Part shown: piece by piece, positions 7,299-14,877 of the stretch
Numbering within the stretch: the stretch's first letter is position 1
Layout: each line of letters opens with the position of its first letter
NCBI RefSeq assembly: GCF_007828035.1
Contig: NZ_VITV01000010.1
Span: 62,001-126,000 of the forward strand
DNA: 64,000 nt
Direction of reading: 5' to 3'
From: Nitrospirillum amazonense
GTDB lineage: Bacteria; Pseudomonadota; Alphaproteobacteria; Azospirillales; Azospirillaceae
Position numbers and translations under genes: made by a program
The notes under the pieces: generated by a model
Told to the model about the DNA's origin: nothing
The model's input: only the letters and a program-made list of their open reading frames with translations
Database searches by the model: none

Positions 7299-8765
7299 TC
7301 AGATCGCCGCTAGGACGATGGCCACCATAACGGCGCCGGTGATCAGGCTGGTGCGGTCGGTGGCGGCGAAGACGACGGGATCATCATGCAACTCGCCACG
7401 ATGGGCCAGCAGCAGCAGGCGACTGATCCAGTATAGGAGGGGCGCGCAGGCCAGCCATAGCAGCGATGGATTGCGGTAAAGGACGTGAACCTCGGGGCTG
7501 TTGAAATACAGCGCCAAGATCAGGACGGAACAATAACCGCTGGCGCTGGCCAAGCCTGACAGGATGCTGAGATCCTCCAGCCGGTAGCCGCGACCTTTGG
7601 GATTGCCCTTGTTCGCCTTCAGGCTGCCGACCAGCTCGATGTAGCGTTTGATCAAGGCCAGGCAGAGGAAGACGAATACGGAAAAGCCCAGCAGCCAGGC
7701 GGATGATGGCCGGTCAATGGCGGCGCTGCCCGCCAGAATGCGCATGGTGTAGAGCCCGGCCAGCGTCAGCACATCGATCAGCATGTGGCGCTTGAGATGC
7801 AGCGAGTAAGCCAGGGTGATGATGTAATAGGCGGCCAAAACAGCGAGGAAATCGGCCGACACTATGAGCCCGCTCAGCACGGAAACACCCAGCAGCAGGG
7901 GCGCCAGAATGGCCCCGTGGATCAGGGGCAGGCGGCCGCTGGCCAGGGGCCGGTGGCGTTTGCTGGGGTGGGCCCGGTCATTGGGCAGATCCAGCAGATC
8001 GTTCAACAGATAAGCGCTGGAAGCCGCCAGACTGAAAGCCAGGGCCGCCAAAAGACTGTTGGCGATTGTGTGGCCGGTCAGGTCATGGCTGGCCAGCAGC
8101 GGTACCAGCACAAGCAAGTTCTTCAGCCATTGGTGCACTCGAATGGCTTTCAGATAAACCTTGATTCCGGCCTTGGGTGCCGTCAATTCAATGGCATCCC
8201 CACGTTCCGCCTTCAACCGCCGTACCAGGCGGGCCGTCGCGTTGGTCGCGATGGCCACGCGGCAACGGCGCCACACCGCGAAATCGACCCAATCATTGCC
8301 GATATAGTCGAAGCCCCGGTCGCCGAACTCACGGCACAGCATTTCGGCCTTGGCCTTGCCCGATAGGTTGATGGCCTCATTCGACCCGAAGGACCCATCG
8401 ACGAAACCGAGATGCCGCGCCAAAGCCTCAACCAGTCGCTGGTTGGAGGCGGATGCCAAGTAAATACGACGACCATTTGCTTTTTCCTGAAGAAGAAAAT
8501 CAACTACAGGCTGGTTAAGAGGAAGTGTCGTGACATCGACGCCGGCGTTAGCAGCCAGATAATCCTTCAACCACGCTTTGCTGCGCAGCGGCAAACGCCA
8601 GATGCCCAAGGCCGCCAAGGGCTTGGTGGCCAGCATGGTAAAGAAATTCTCAATTAGAAGATCAGTCCGAATAAGAGTGCCATCGATGTCCACCACCAAT
8701 GGTACTTCGCCAACGTGGGCCAGGGGCTTGCTTTCAGCACCGTTCATCGGCTGGTGGACCCCCAT
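7299..8765 (-). CDS. HAD phosphatase - UbiA prenyltransferase fusion (phosphoribosyl polyprenyl-phosphate synthase-like), 488 aa
   Basis: Two domains are visible. Residues ~20-210 are a HAD hydrolase with DIDGTL (the nucleophile Asp and the acid/base Asp), SASNQR and GNDWVD. Residues ~215-488 are a UbiA-family membrane prenyltransferase with the metal motif NDLLDLPNDRAHP near 258 and a second Asp-rich region YSLHLKRHMLIDV near 325, across about eight membrane helices. In mycobacteria a UbiA enzyme (Rv3806c) joins PRPP to decaprenyl phosphate and a phosphatase then removes the 5-phosphate. The fusion would do both steps before DprE1/DprE2. Azorhizobium noeC (UbiA) and noeH (HAD) are, from memory, the two-gene counterpart. 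Start candidates are 8765, 8747, 8810 and 8849; 8765 sits close to the conserved region, but no strong RBS decides it. Confidence 0.8.
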   Translation of the reverse strand: MGVHQPMNGAESKPLAHVGEVPLVVDIDGTLIRTDLLIENFFTMLATKPLAALGIWRLPLRSKAWLKDYLAANAGVDVTTLPLNQPVVDFLLQEKANGRRIYLASASNQRLVEALARHLGFVDGSFGSNEAINLSGKAKAEMLCREFGDRGFDYIGNDWVDFAVWRRCRVAIATNATARLVRRLKAERGDAIELTAPKAGIKVYLKAIRVHQWLKNLLVLVPLLASHDLTGHTIANSLLAALAFSLAASSAYLLNDLLDLPNDRAHPSKRHRPLASGRLPLIHGAILAPLLLGVSVLSGLIVSADFLAVLAAYYIITLAYSLHLKRHMLIDVLTLAGLYTMRILAGSAAIDRPSSAWLLGFSVFVFLCLALIKRYIELVGSLKANKGNPKGRGYRLEDLSILSGLASASGYCSVLILALYFNSPEVHVLYRNPSLLWLACAPLLYWISRLLLLAHRGELHDDPVVFAATDRTSLITGAVMVAIVLAAI

Positions 8766-9302
8766 AATATCATCGCCAGTGCGTTGAATAACTGTGCAAA
8801 TATAATGCATCCTGTCCGTGACGAGGACGCTTGGGGCGAAAAAAGCCATAGGCCCGGGCCGGGCGTCAATCTTTTAATCTCCACCTTACAATCGCGAGGT
8901 TGATTGGGTCGAACGCGGTTGACCTTGGCGGAAGAGACCTGTTGGGCTGATGCGCGAATCGCTGCACCCGCGAACGGCGATACGGTCATTTTTTCCCGCC
9001 AGCAAGGGGAGAAAGCCCGCCGTCTCCGCCGAAGGTAATAGGCCTAATGGGCTAAAATCCCGGTCTGCTTGTCGATCGCTTTTCTTTGGCGGATGTGCTC
9101 CGGCGGCTTATGTCTAAAATTAAGGCGATAATCTTCTTGAATCCGTCTTGTGCAGCGGAACCGACGTGAATTATACCTACTTCCACGCGGGACTGGCGGA
9201 ACGCGTTAATAAATTCGCCAAGGGGTTTTAACTGACGCGTCAGTGCCGCAGCGGGCTGCGGCTCCATAGCCAAAAGCGACGTTTTAGCGGGGGTATTAAA
9301 AT
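8766..9302. other. Divergent intergenic region between the arabinose-donor operon and the RTX gene
   Basis: About 540 nt without a supported gene. The stretch 9040-9230 is AT-richer than its surroundings (for example around 9110-9135 and 9205-9230) and should hold promoters for both flanking transcripts, but no hexamer pair is good enough to call. The 70 nt before the RTX start contain two perfect inverted repeats, listed separately. A short leftward frame of 73 codons (9052-9273) has no RBS or recognisable domain. Confidence 0.5.
9231..9262. promoter_or_regulatory. Two adjacent perfect inverted repeats in the leader of the RTX gene
   Basis: Positions 9231-9244 read ACTGACGCGTCAGT, a perfect 14-nt palindrome that could be a protein operator. 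Positions 9245-9262 form a second perfect inverted repeat with 8-nt arms (GCCGCAGC / GCTGCGGC) and a GG centre. They lie 40-70 nt upstream of the RTX start codon. As RNA the second would be a stable stem-loop with an unusually tight loop, so part of it must open; as DNA both could bind dimeric regulators. There is no T-run, so neither is an obvious terminator of the RTX mRNA. Confidence 0.5.
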
Positions 9303-10277
9303 ATGCCGACTCTTTCCGGTGGTAACGGTACGGTTAGCTTCTCGACGGCTCCGACCATCTCGCAGGCGGATCAGAACAAGATCACGACGGCCCTGTCCGG
9401 TATCCTGGCGAACAGCACCGGCACGCTGAGCATCGCTAGCGTCGCGCCGACGTCGGCCAGCACCCCGACCCAAACCCTGTCCTCGACCATCACGTTCGGC
9501 ACCAAGGCCGTTACCTCGGTCAGCAGCGTCGTCGTTTCCGGCTCCAGCGCCAACCCGACGCTGGCGGCTGTTGACCTGTCCCAGACAGCCGCGGGCACCT
9601 CCACCGGCAGCAGCATCGTCACCAACGTCGTGGCTGACAGCAGCCTTACTTCCGTCGTACTGACCGGCACCGCTGCCGGCAACACCACCGCCCTGTTCCT
9701 GGACGCCAGCTCTGGCGGCAAGGTCGTTGTTGGCGACGCCGGTAACAACTTCCTGGTGTTGAGCGGTGGCTCGGGCACTGGCTCGGGTGGCGTGAACACC
9801 GTCATCGCCGGCACCGGCAACGACAGCGTCATCGGTTCCTCCACCAACGACGTCATCAGTTCCAGCGTCGGCAACGACATCATCAACGGTGGCGCGGGCA
9901 ATGACTCCATCGTCGGCGGCTCGGGTTTTGACACGCTGGGTGGTGGCGCCGGTAACGATACCATCGTTGCTGGCAGCGGCGGAGCCTACATCATTGGCGA
10001 GGCGGGCAACGACAGCCTGGTCGGCGGGGCCGGCAAGGACACCTTCATATTCAGCCCGGGTGACGGCAACGATACGGTCGCCGGCTTCGATGCGACGAAA
10101 GATGTGCTGGGCTTCACCAGCACCAATTACGGTGGCAAGTCACTTGACCTCGGTTCGCTGATCAGCAACGCCACGGTCAGCAACGGCAACACCATCCTGA
10201 CCCTGCCGGACGGCAGCACCATTACCGTTCAGGGTGTCACGGGCGTGAACGTCAGCTGGTTCACCAGCAAGGGCTGA
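9303..10277 (+). CDS. Secreted RTX-type calcium-binding repeat protein, 324 aa
   Basis: The C-terminal half (residues ~165-265) holds about eight nonapeptide repeats of the GGxGxDxUx type, such as GGAGNDSIV, GGAGNDTIV and GGAGKDTFIF. They bind Ca2+ in a parallel beta-roll and direct type I secretion. The N-terminal half is Ser/Thr/Ala-rich with almost no Lys, Cys or aromatic residues, as in S-layer-like or adhesin modules, and there is no Sec signal peptide. No ABC/MFP secretion genes are in the window, so the exporter is elsewhere. The ATG follows a GCGGGGG Shine-Dalgarno-like run. A perfect terminator hairpin follows the stop. The glycosyltransferases just downstream make glycosylation of this protein a possibility. 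Confidence 0.85.
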   Translation: MPTLSGGNGTVSFSTAPTISQADQNKITTALSGILANSTGTLSIASVAPTSASTPTQTLSSTITFGTKAVTSVSSVVVSGSSANPTLAAVDLSQTAAGTSTGSSIVTNVVADSSLTSVVLTGTAAGNTTALFLDASSGGKVVVGDAGNNFLVLSGGSGTGSGGVNTVIAGTGNDSVIGSSTNDVISSSVGNDIINGGAGNDSIVGGSGFDTLGGGAGNDTIVAGSGGAYIIGEAGNDSLVGGAGKDTFIFSPGDGNDTVAGFDATKDVLGFTSTNYGGKSLDLGSLISNATVSNGNTILTLPDGSTITVQGVTGVNVSWFTSKG

Positions 10278-10301
10278 TCCAGCCATCTATACATGAGGTA
10301 C

Positions 10302-10336
10302 ACTATGGCGGGCCCGGTGCCCGCCATAGTCGTTTC
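10302..10336 (+). terminator. Intrinsic terminator after the RTX gene
   Basis: A perfect 12-bp stem (ACTATGGCGGGC / GCCCGCCATAGT, 10302-10313 and 10319-10330) with a five-base loop is followed by CGTTTC. It begins 25 nt after the RTX stop. The U-tract is short, but the stem is exceptionally strong, so at least partial termination is expected, separating the highly expressed RTX mRNA from the downstream genes. Confidence 0.7.
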
Positions 10337-10415
10337 TGCACCACGGTTTTCTTGCATTCGACTTTATTCCAGGGCAGGGTTCGGTGCTTCCGCTCCCTTC
10401 TGTATTGGTAGACCC

Positions 10416-11219
10416 ATGCAGCCTAATATCTTGGCGCCGGCCGGCACGACGGCGGTGACGACTCCCGCTCCCAGTGGCGATCCGGTGCGTGCGACGCCTA
10501 AGGTCATGGCCCTGCCGGAAGGCACCTATTACATCACCGTCCGTCTCGGCACCGAAGGACGGCAGCAGATCAAGGGCGTGACCTTCCCCTGTGTCCAACT
10601 TTCCTCACTGCCGGAACCCGGACGCAAGGCCCTGCAATTCCTGACACCCGACGGTCTCATCACCTCGACTTGGATCAACGGCTCGAACGGCGTGGCCGTG
10701 CTGGTCACGGCGGATTCGGCGCCCTTGCTGCTCACCACCTTGACCTTGAACGGCCAGCTGTCATCTTCGGTCTCCATCGGTGTGCAGCGATTGGGTGATG
10801 AGACGGTTCCTGCTACCATCGACGTACGGCTGGTTGCGCACATCCAGCGCATGGGCGATAAGGTGTTCGCTGGCGGCGAATGGGCCTCGGCCGGGGATCA
10901 TCTGCTGTGGCTCGAGGGCTTCACCGTCGTCGGTTCGCCGGAGCTGGCCGATAGCTTGGAATATTGCGCCGCCAACCCGATTGACCAGACCGGTACCTGG
11001 GTGAAGGCCGGCACCTTGGCGGGAACCCAGGGCCGGGGGCTCCCCCTGTTGGGCGCCGGCTTCCGCTTGGTGGGACCGTTGGCCGCTACCCACCGCCTGG
11101 ATTACACCGTTCGTTTCCTGCGCCACGGCGACATCGAGGGGCAGTCGGGAGTACTGTGCCGGTCCGGCCAGCCTCAGGATCCTTTGATGGCAATGAAGGT
11201 CGCGGTCCTGCCGCGATGA
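10416..11219 (+). CDS. Protein of unknown function, predicted beta-rich, 267 aa
   Basis: I do not recognise a family. The sequence has a low-complexity N-terminus (APAGTTAVTTPAPSGDP) and then alternating hydrophobic beta-strand patterns (TYYITVRLG, LLLTTLTLNG, TIDVRLVAHIQ, LDYTVRFL). It has no signal peptide and no membrane helix. The glycosyltransferase that follows at 14 nt carries a similar beta-rich stretch between its TPR-like and GT2 domains (residues ~210-330), so the two products may share a carbohydrate- or partner-binding fold; this is inference. The ATG at 10416 was chosen because earlier in-frame starts lie inside the terminator hairpin of the preceding gene. Confidence 0.6.
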   Translation: MQPNILAPAGTTAVTTPAPSGDPVRATPKVMALPEGTYYITVRLGTEGRQQIKGVTFPCVQLSSLPEPGRKALQFLTPDGLITSTWINGSNGVAVLVTADSAPLLLTTLTLNGQLSSSVSIGVQRLGDETVPATIDVRLVAHIQRMGDKVFAGGEWASAGDHLLWLEGFTVVGSPELADSLEYCAANPIDQTGTWVKAGTLAGTQGRGLPLLGAGFRLVGPLAATHRLDYTVRFLRHGDIEGQSGVLCRSGQPQDPLMAMKVAVLPR

Positions 11220-11232
11220 TGCGATCCGCGTG

Positions 11233-14200
11233 ATGTCCGGCTTATCTACTTCAACCCTGGGTCGGACGCTGCAGGACATGGAAGCGGCCGTGGCCGTGAA
11301 GGACTATGATACGGCCATAGCCTTGGGTTGGCTGGCGTTGGCCGAGCCTGAGACCCGGCTGGCCGCACTTCGAGGGTTGGTGCATGCCACTTTGGCAGCC
11401 GGCCGTCTGGAAGAAGCCGCCCATTACGCCGCCCGTTTGGTTCAGGGCGGAAAAATTGCGCTTGATGTCATCCTCGAAGGGGTCGTCGCCCTGAGCAGAG
11501 GCGAGCTTCGGCACGCCGCCGGTTGCTTCACCCGCGCCTTGGAGATGGACGGTACCCAACCCTTTGCGGCGGTCGGTTTGTTCCAGGCGCTGTCGGGATC
11601 CCGTGAAGACTTGGCGGTCGCCCTGGATCGCCTCGTCCCCGCGCTTTCTTGGAATGCCGAGGCCGACGATACCTGTCTTGCCGCCTTGCGGGGCTTGGTG
11701 GCAGGGGGCGCCGTGCCTGCGGTGGTCTACACTCGCGCGGGCCGGATCGAGGGCATCGCGGCGGCGCCCGGGGGACAGGCCGAACTTATATGGAAAGGCC
11801 TGACAGTGGATCGGGCTGCCCCGACTCCCGATCGGCGGGATCCCCGCTTGTGCCTTTTCAGCTTCACCGTGCCGTCGGAATTGGCGGGGAATGCCCAGGT
11901 CCAGGTCACCGTCAATGGCACGCTGGTGCCGGGCATGCCCCTGGCGGCTGCCATGACCCGTCCACCCCGCCTCATGGCGCGCTTCACCCGCGCACCCGTT
12001 TCCGCGATGCCGGGTTCCATTCCGCCGGGTGACCCCGAGTGGTCAGTGCTGGCCTGGGACGCCGCCCACCCGGCGCGTCCGGTCACCCTTGACCTGGTGG
12101 ACCGGGACGGGCAGATGCGCCGGCTGGTATTCCGGCCGGAGCAAGGGGGCGCTCGGCCGGCGGAGCCACAGACGGTGTCGGCGGGGCTGGGCGTGCGGCC
12201 ACTTTTCCCCGCCACCGGCGAACCCGCCTATTGGCAGGCCGGTGTGCTCCGTGTGGAAGACGCGGTCCGGCCTCGGGTGCCCCTATCAGGCCTGAGGCGG
12301 CCGGTGGACATCATCGTCCCCGTTTATGGCGACGCTGCCGTGACGCGGGCCTGTTTGGTGGCCCTGCGTGAGAGTATGGCGGGGGTGCAGGTTGGACCAC
12401 CGGTCGAAGTCATCCTGATCGCCGATGCTCCAGCGGACACGGCCGTGACGGCGCTGGTGGAGGAGGTGGCGACCGAGGGCTGGGCGACGGTATTACGCAA
12501 TCCCGGCAACCTGGGCTTTGTGCGCACGGCCAACCGGGGCATGGCATTGCACCCGGACCGTGACGTGGTCCTGCTGAACGCGGATGCCATGGTTCACGGG
12601 GATTGGCTGGCTCGTCTGGTCGCCGCGGCTTACAAGGACGCCGCAATAGGCACGGTGACCCCACTGTCCAACGATGCCACCATCCTCAGTTATCCCGATC
12701 CCGAGGGTACTCAGCTGGCTGAGATCTCTGTGCCTTTCCTCGACGGGCTGGCCGCCGCGGCGTTGCCGGGCAAGGTCGCGGACGTGCCAACGGGCGTCGG
12801 CTTTTGCTTTTATATCCGTCGCGACTGCCTGGACGACGTCGGTTATTTCGACGCCGAAACGTTCGGCCTGGGCTATGGCGAGGAAAACGATTTCTGCTGG
12901 CGGGCCCGGGCGCGGGGTTGGCGTAACGTCGCGGCGCTGGATACCCTGGTCGGCCATGTCGGCGGTTCCTCCTTCGGTGCGGAAAAGGCGGATCGCATCG
13001 CCACGGCTCTGGCACTGCTGGACCAGCGGCATCCTGACTATCAGCCCGCTGTTCACGCCTTCATCGCCGCCGATCCGCTGCTGCCGGCCCGGCGGGCATT
13101 GGACGTGGCCTGGGCGCGCACCTTGGGCCCTCAGACCTGCCTGCTGCTCTGTCCCGTCCTTGGCGGCGGCACGGATCGTTTCGTCGATAGCCAGGCCGCA
13201 TTGTTGAGGGCGCAGGGTGTCGGCGTGGTGGTGTTGCGGCCCGAGGGATGGGGAGACGAGGCCGGGGAGACGCCACGCGTCCGGTTGGAGATCGCGGCCG
13301 CACCGCAACTCCGGTCCCTGGTGTACGAAGGCTTGGCGGCCTTGCCGGACTTGCTGCGTGATTTGCAGGCCCTGGGCGTGGGCCGCATGGTGGTTCACCA
13401 CGTCAAAGGCGTGCCAGCCGTTCTGCTGGCCATGCTGGCCGGTCGATGGTCCTATGACGTACATATCCATGATTACGTCTGGTACTGCCCGCGCATCAAT
13501 CTGGTGGATGGCAGTGACCGCTATTGCGGCGAGCCGGCAGTGGCGGTGTGCGAGGCGTGCGTGGGTGACAATGGCCATTTCCTGCGGTCTGGGGATATGG
13601 CGGGCGACCGGCCGGTCGCGACCTGGCGCCGGTCCATGGCGGCCTTGCTGGCCGGAGCCCAACGGGTGATCTGTCCCACGCAGGATACGGCACGCCGTAT
13701 GGCGGCGCAGTTCCCCCGGAACAGCATCCGCCTGGCGGTGGAACCCCACCCCGATCGGGAGATTCCGGCGGTGGAGCCAACGCCGGCCCGGCCGTCGATG
13801 GTGCGCGTGGCCATCGTCGGCGCCATCGGTGATGCCAAGGGATACGGCGTCCTGCTGGCGTGCGCCCAGGATGCCCAGGCACGGGCCCTGCCTCTGGAAT
13901 TCCTGCTGGTCGGCTACTCCCGCGATAACGCGCCGTTGCTGGGTACCGGGCGCGTGCGCGTCACCGGCGCCTACACCGAGGATGAGGGCGTGGATCTTGT
14001 CCGGGCTTATCAGGCGCATCTGGGCTTCCTTCCCTCCGTCTGGCCGGAAACCTGGTCCTACACCCTGACGGAAATGCTGGCCGCCGGCTTGGCCGTCGCC
14101 GCCTTCGACCTGGGTGCTCAGGCGGAACGCCTGCGGATGCACGGCCGAGGCATGTTGCTGCCGTTGGGCATGACGGCGCCCCGCATCAATGATGCCTTGT

Positions 14201-14262
14201 TGGAATTGGCGCGCCGCCAGGGGATAGTACCGTCCGTCGATGCCGTGCCGGCGTCGGCGTGA
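11233..14262 (+). CDS. Multidomain glycosyltransferase: TPR-like, beta domain, GT2, GT4 (about 1010 aa)
   Basis: Domains are seen in order. Residues ~1-130 are an Ala/Leu helical repeat region resembling TPRs, and ~200-330 are beta-rich. Residues ~355-590 are a GT-A fold GT2 domain with IIVPVYGDAAVT near 358, LLNADAMVHG near 445 as the DxD-like metal site, and GYGEENDFCWRAR as the acceptor-side catalytic ED region. Residues ~630-1005 are a GT-B fold GT4 domain ending with PETWSYTLTEMLAAG, the E-x7-E donor motif. Such double transferases build repeating glycan units or glycosylate surface proteins. The methyltransferase and GT4 genes downstream extend the same operon. The start is ATG at 11233; the codon before is GTG and is also possible. 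Confidence 0.8.
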   Translation: MSGLSTSTLGRTLQDMEAAVAVKDYDTAIALGWLALAEPETRLAALRGLVHATLAAGRLEEAAHYAARLVQGGKIALDVILEGVVALSRGELRHAAGCFTRALEMDGTQPFAAVGLFQALSGSREDLAVALDRLVPALSWNAEADDTCLAALRGLVAGGAVPAVVYTRAGRIEGIAAAPGGQAELIWKGLTVDRAAPTPDRRDPRLCLFSFTVPSELAGNAQVQVTVNGTLVPGMPLAAAMTRPPRLMARFTRAPVSAMPGSIPPGDPEWSVLAWDAAHPARPVTLDLVDRDGQMRRLVFRPEQGGARPAEPQTVSAGLGVRPLFPATGEPAYWQAGVLRVEDAVRPRVPLSGLRRPVDIIVPVYGDAAVTRACLVALRESMAGVQVGPPVEVILIADAPADTAVTALVEEVATEGWATVLRNPGNLGFVRTANRGMALHPDRDVVLLNADAMVHGDWLARLVAAAYKDAAIGTVTPLSNDATILSYPDPEGTQLAEISVPFLDGLAAAALPGKVADVPTGVGFCFYIRRDCLDDVGYFDAETFGLGYGEENDFCWRARARGWRNVAALDTLVGHVGGSSFGAEKADRIATALALLDQRHPDYQPAVHAFIAADPLLPARRALDVAWARTLGPQTCLLLCPVLGGGTDRFVDSQAALLRAQGVGVVVLRPEGWGDEAGETPRVRLEIAAAPQLRSLVYEGLAALPDLLRDLQALGVGRMVVHHVKGVPAVLLAMLAGRWSYDVHIHDYVWYCPRINLVDGSDRYCGEPAVAVCEACVGDNGHFLRSGDMAGDRPVATWRRSMAALLAGAQRVICPTQDTARRMAAQFPRNSIRLAVEPHPDREIPAVEPTPARPSMVRVAIVGAIGDAKGYGVLLACAQDAQARALPLEFLLVGYSRDNAPLLGTGRVRVTGAYTEDEGVDLVRAYQAHLGFLPSVWPETWSYTLTEMLAAGLAVAAFDLGAQAERLRMHGRGMLLPLGMTAPRINDALLELARRQGIVPSVDAVPASA

Positions 14263-14280
14263 GTTTGGGATTAAGTGGGC

Positions 14281-14877
14281 ATGACCTTGGACACCCCGGT
14301 TTCACGCACCGTCCTGCATGTCGGATGCGGCGTCCACAAGCCGGAGAAACTGCACAGCCTGTTTCATAGCGGCGAATGGCGTGAGGTTCGGCTGGACATC
14401 GATCCGGCGGTCCGGCCTGACATCGTCGCGTCCATCACCGACCTGTCCATGGTGGCGGATGGCAGCGTGGACGCCATCTGGTCCTCCCACAATGTCGAAC
14501 ATCTGCACGCCCATCAGGTACCGGTGGCCTTGACTGAATTTCGCCGGGTGCTGAAGCCCGATGGCTTTGCCCTCATTACCTTGCCGGATCTGCAGGCGGT
14601 CGCCGCCCTGGTGGTTGAGGACAAGCTGGATGACGCCGTCTACGTGTCAGCCGCCGGCCCCATTGCGCCCCTGGACATGCTGTTCGGGTTGCGCAGCGCC
14701 ATCGCGAACGGCAACGAATATATGGCGCACCGTACCGGCTTCACCGCCCAAACCCTGGGCAAGGCCTTGTTGGCCGCCGGCTTCGCCGCCGTGAAGGTGA
14801 CCAAGGACAAGCCCAGCTTCAACCTGTGGGCCATCGCCTACGTCACGCCGCCGGCGGGGGCTGCCAAGCCATCATGA
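14281..14877 (+). CDS. Class I SAM-dependent methyltransferase, 198 aa
   Basis: The SAM-binding motif LHVGCGVHKPEKLH sits at residues 12-25, followed by LDIDPAVRPDIV (acidic residue for the ribose of SAM) and DAIWSSHNVEHL, the EHL segment typical of Methyltransf_11-type enzymes acting in polysaccharide pathways. FRRVLKPDGFALITLPD is the expected motif III strand. It lies between two glycosyltransferases, and its stop overlaps the next start (ATGA), so it probably methylates a sugar or a glycan terminus made by them. An upstream GTG at 14275 would add two residues. Confidence 0.8.
   Translation: MTLDTPVSRTVLHVGCGVHKPEKLHSLFHSGEWREVRLDIDPAVRPDIVASITDLSMVADGSVDAIWSSHNVEHLHAHQVPVALTEFRRVLKPDGFALITLPDLQAVAALVVEDKLDDAVYVSAAGPIAPLDMLFGLRSAIANGNEYMAHRTGFTAQTLGKALLAAGFAAVKVTKDKPSFNLWAIAYVTPPAGAAKPS

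Noticed and set aside
9780-10080. Short repeated DNA units in the RTX gene as a possible CRISPR-like array
   Set aside because: The repeats are codon-level echoes of the glycine/aspartate nonapeptides within an open frame, with no constant repeat/spacer pattern.
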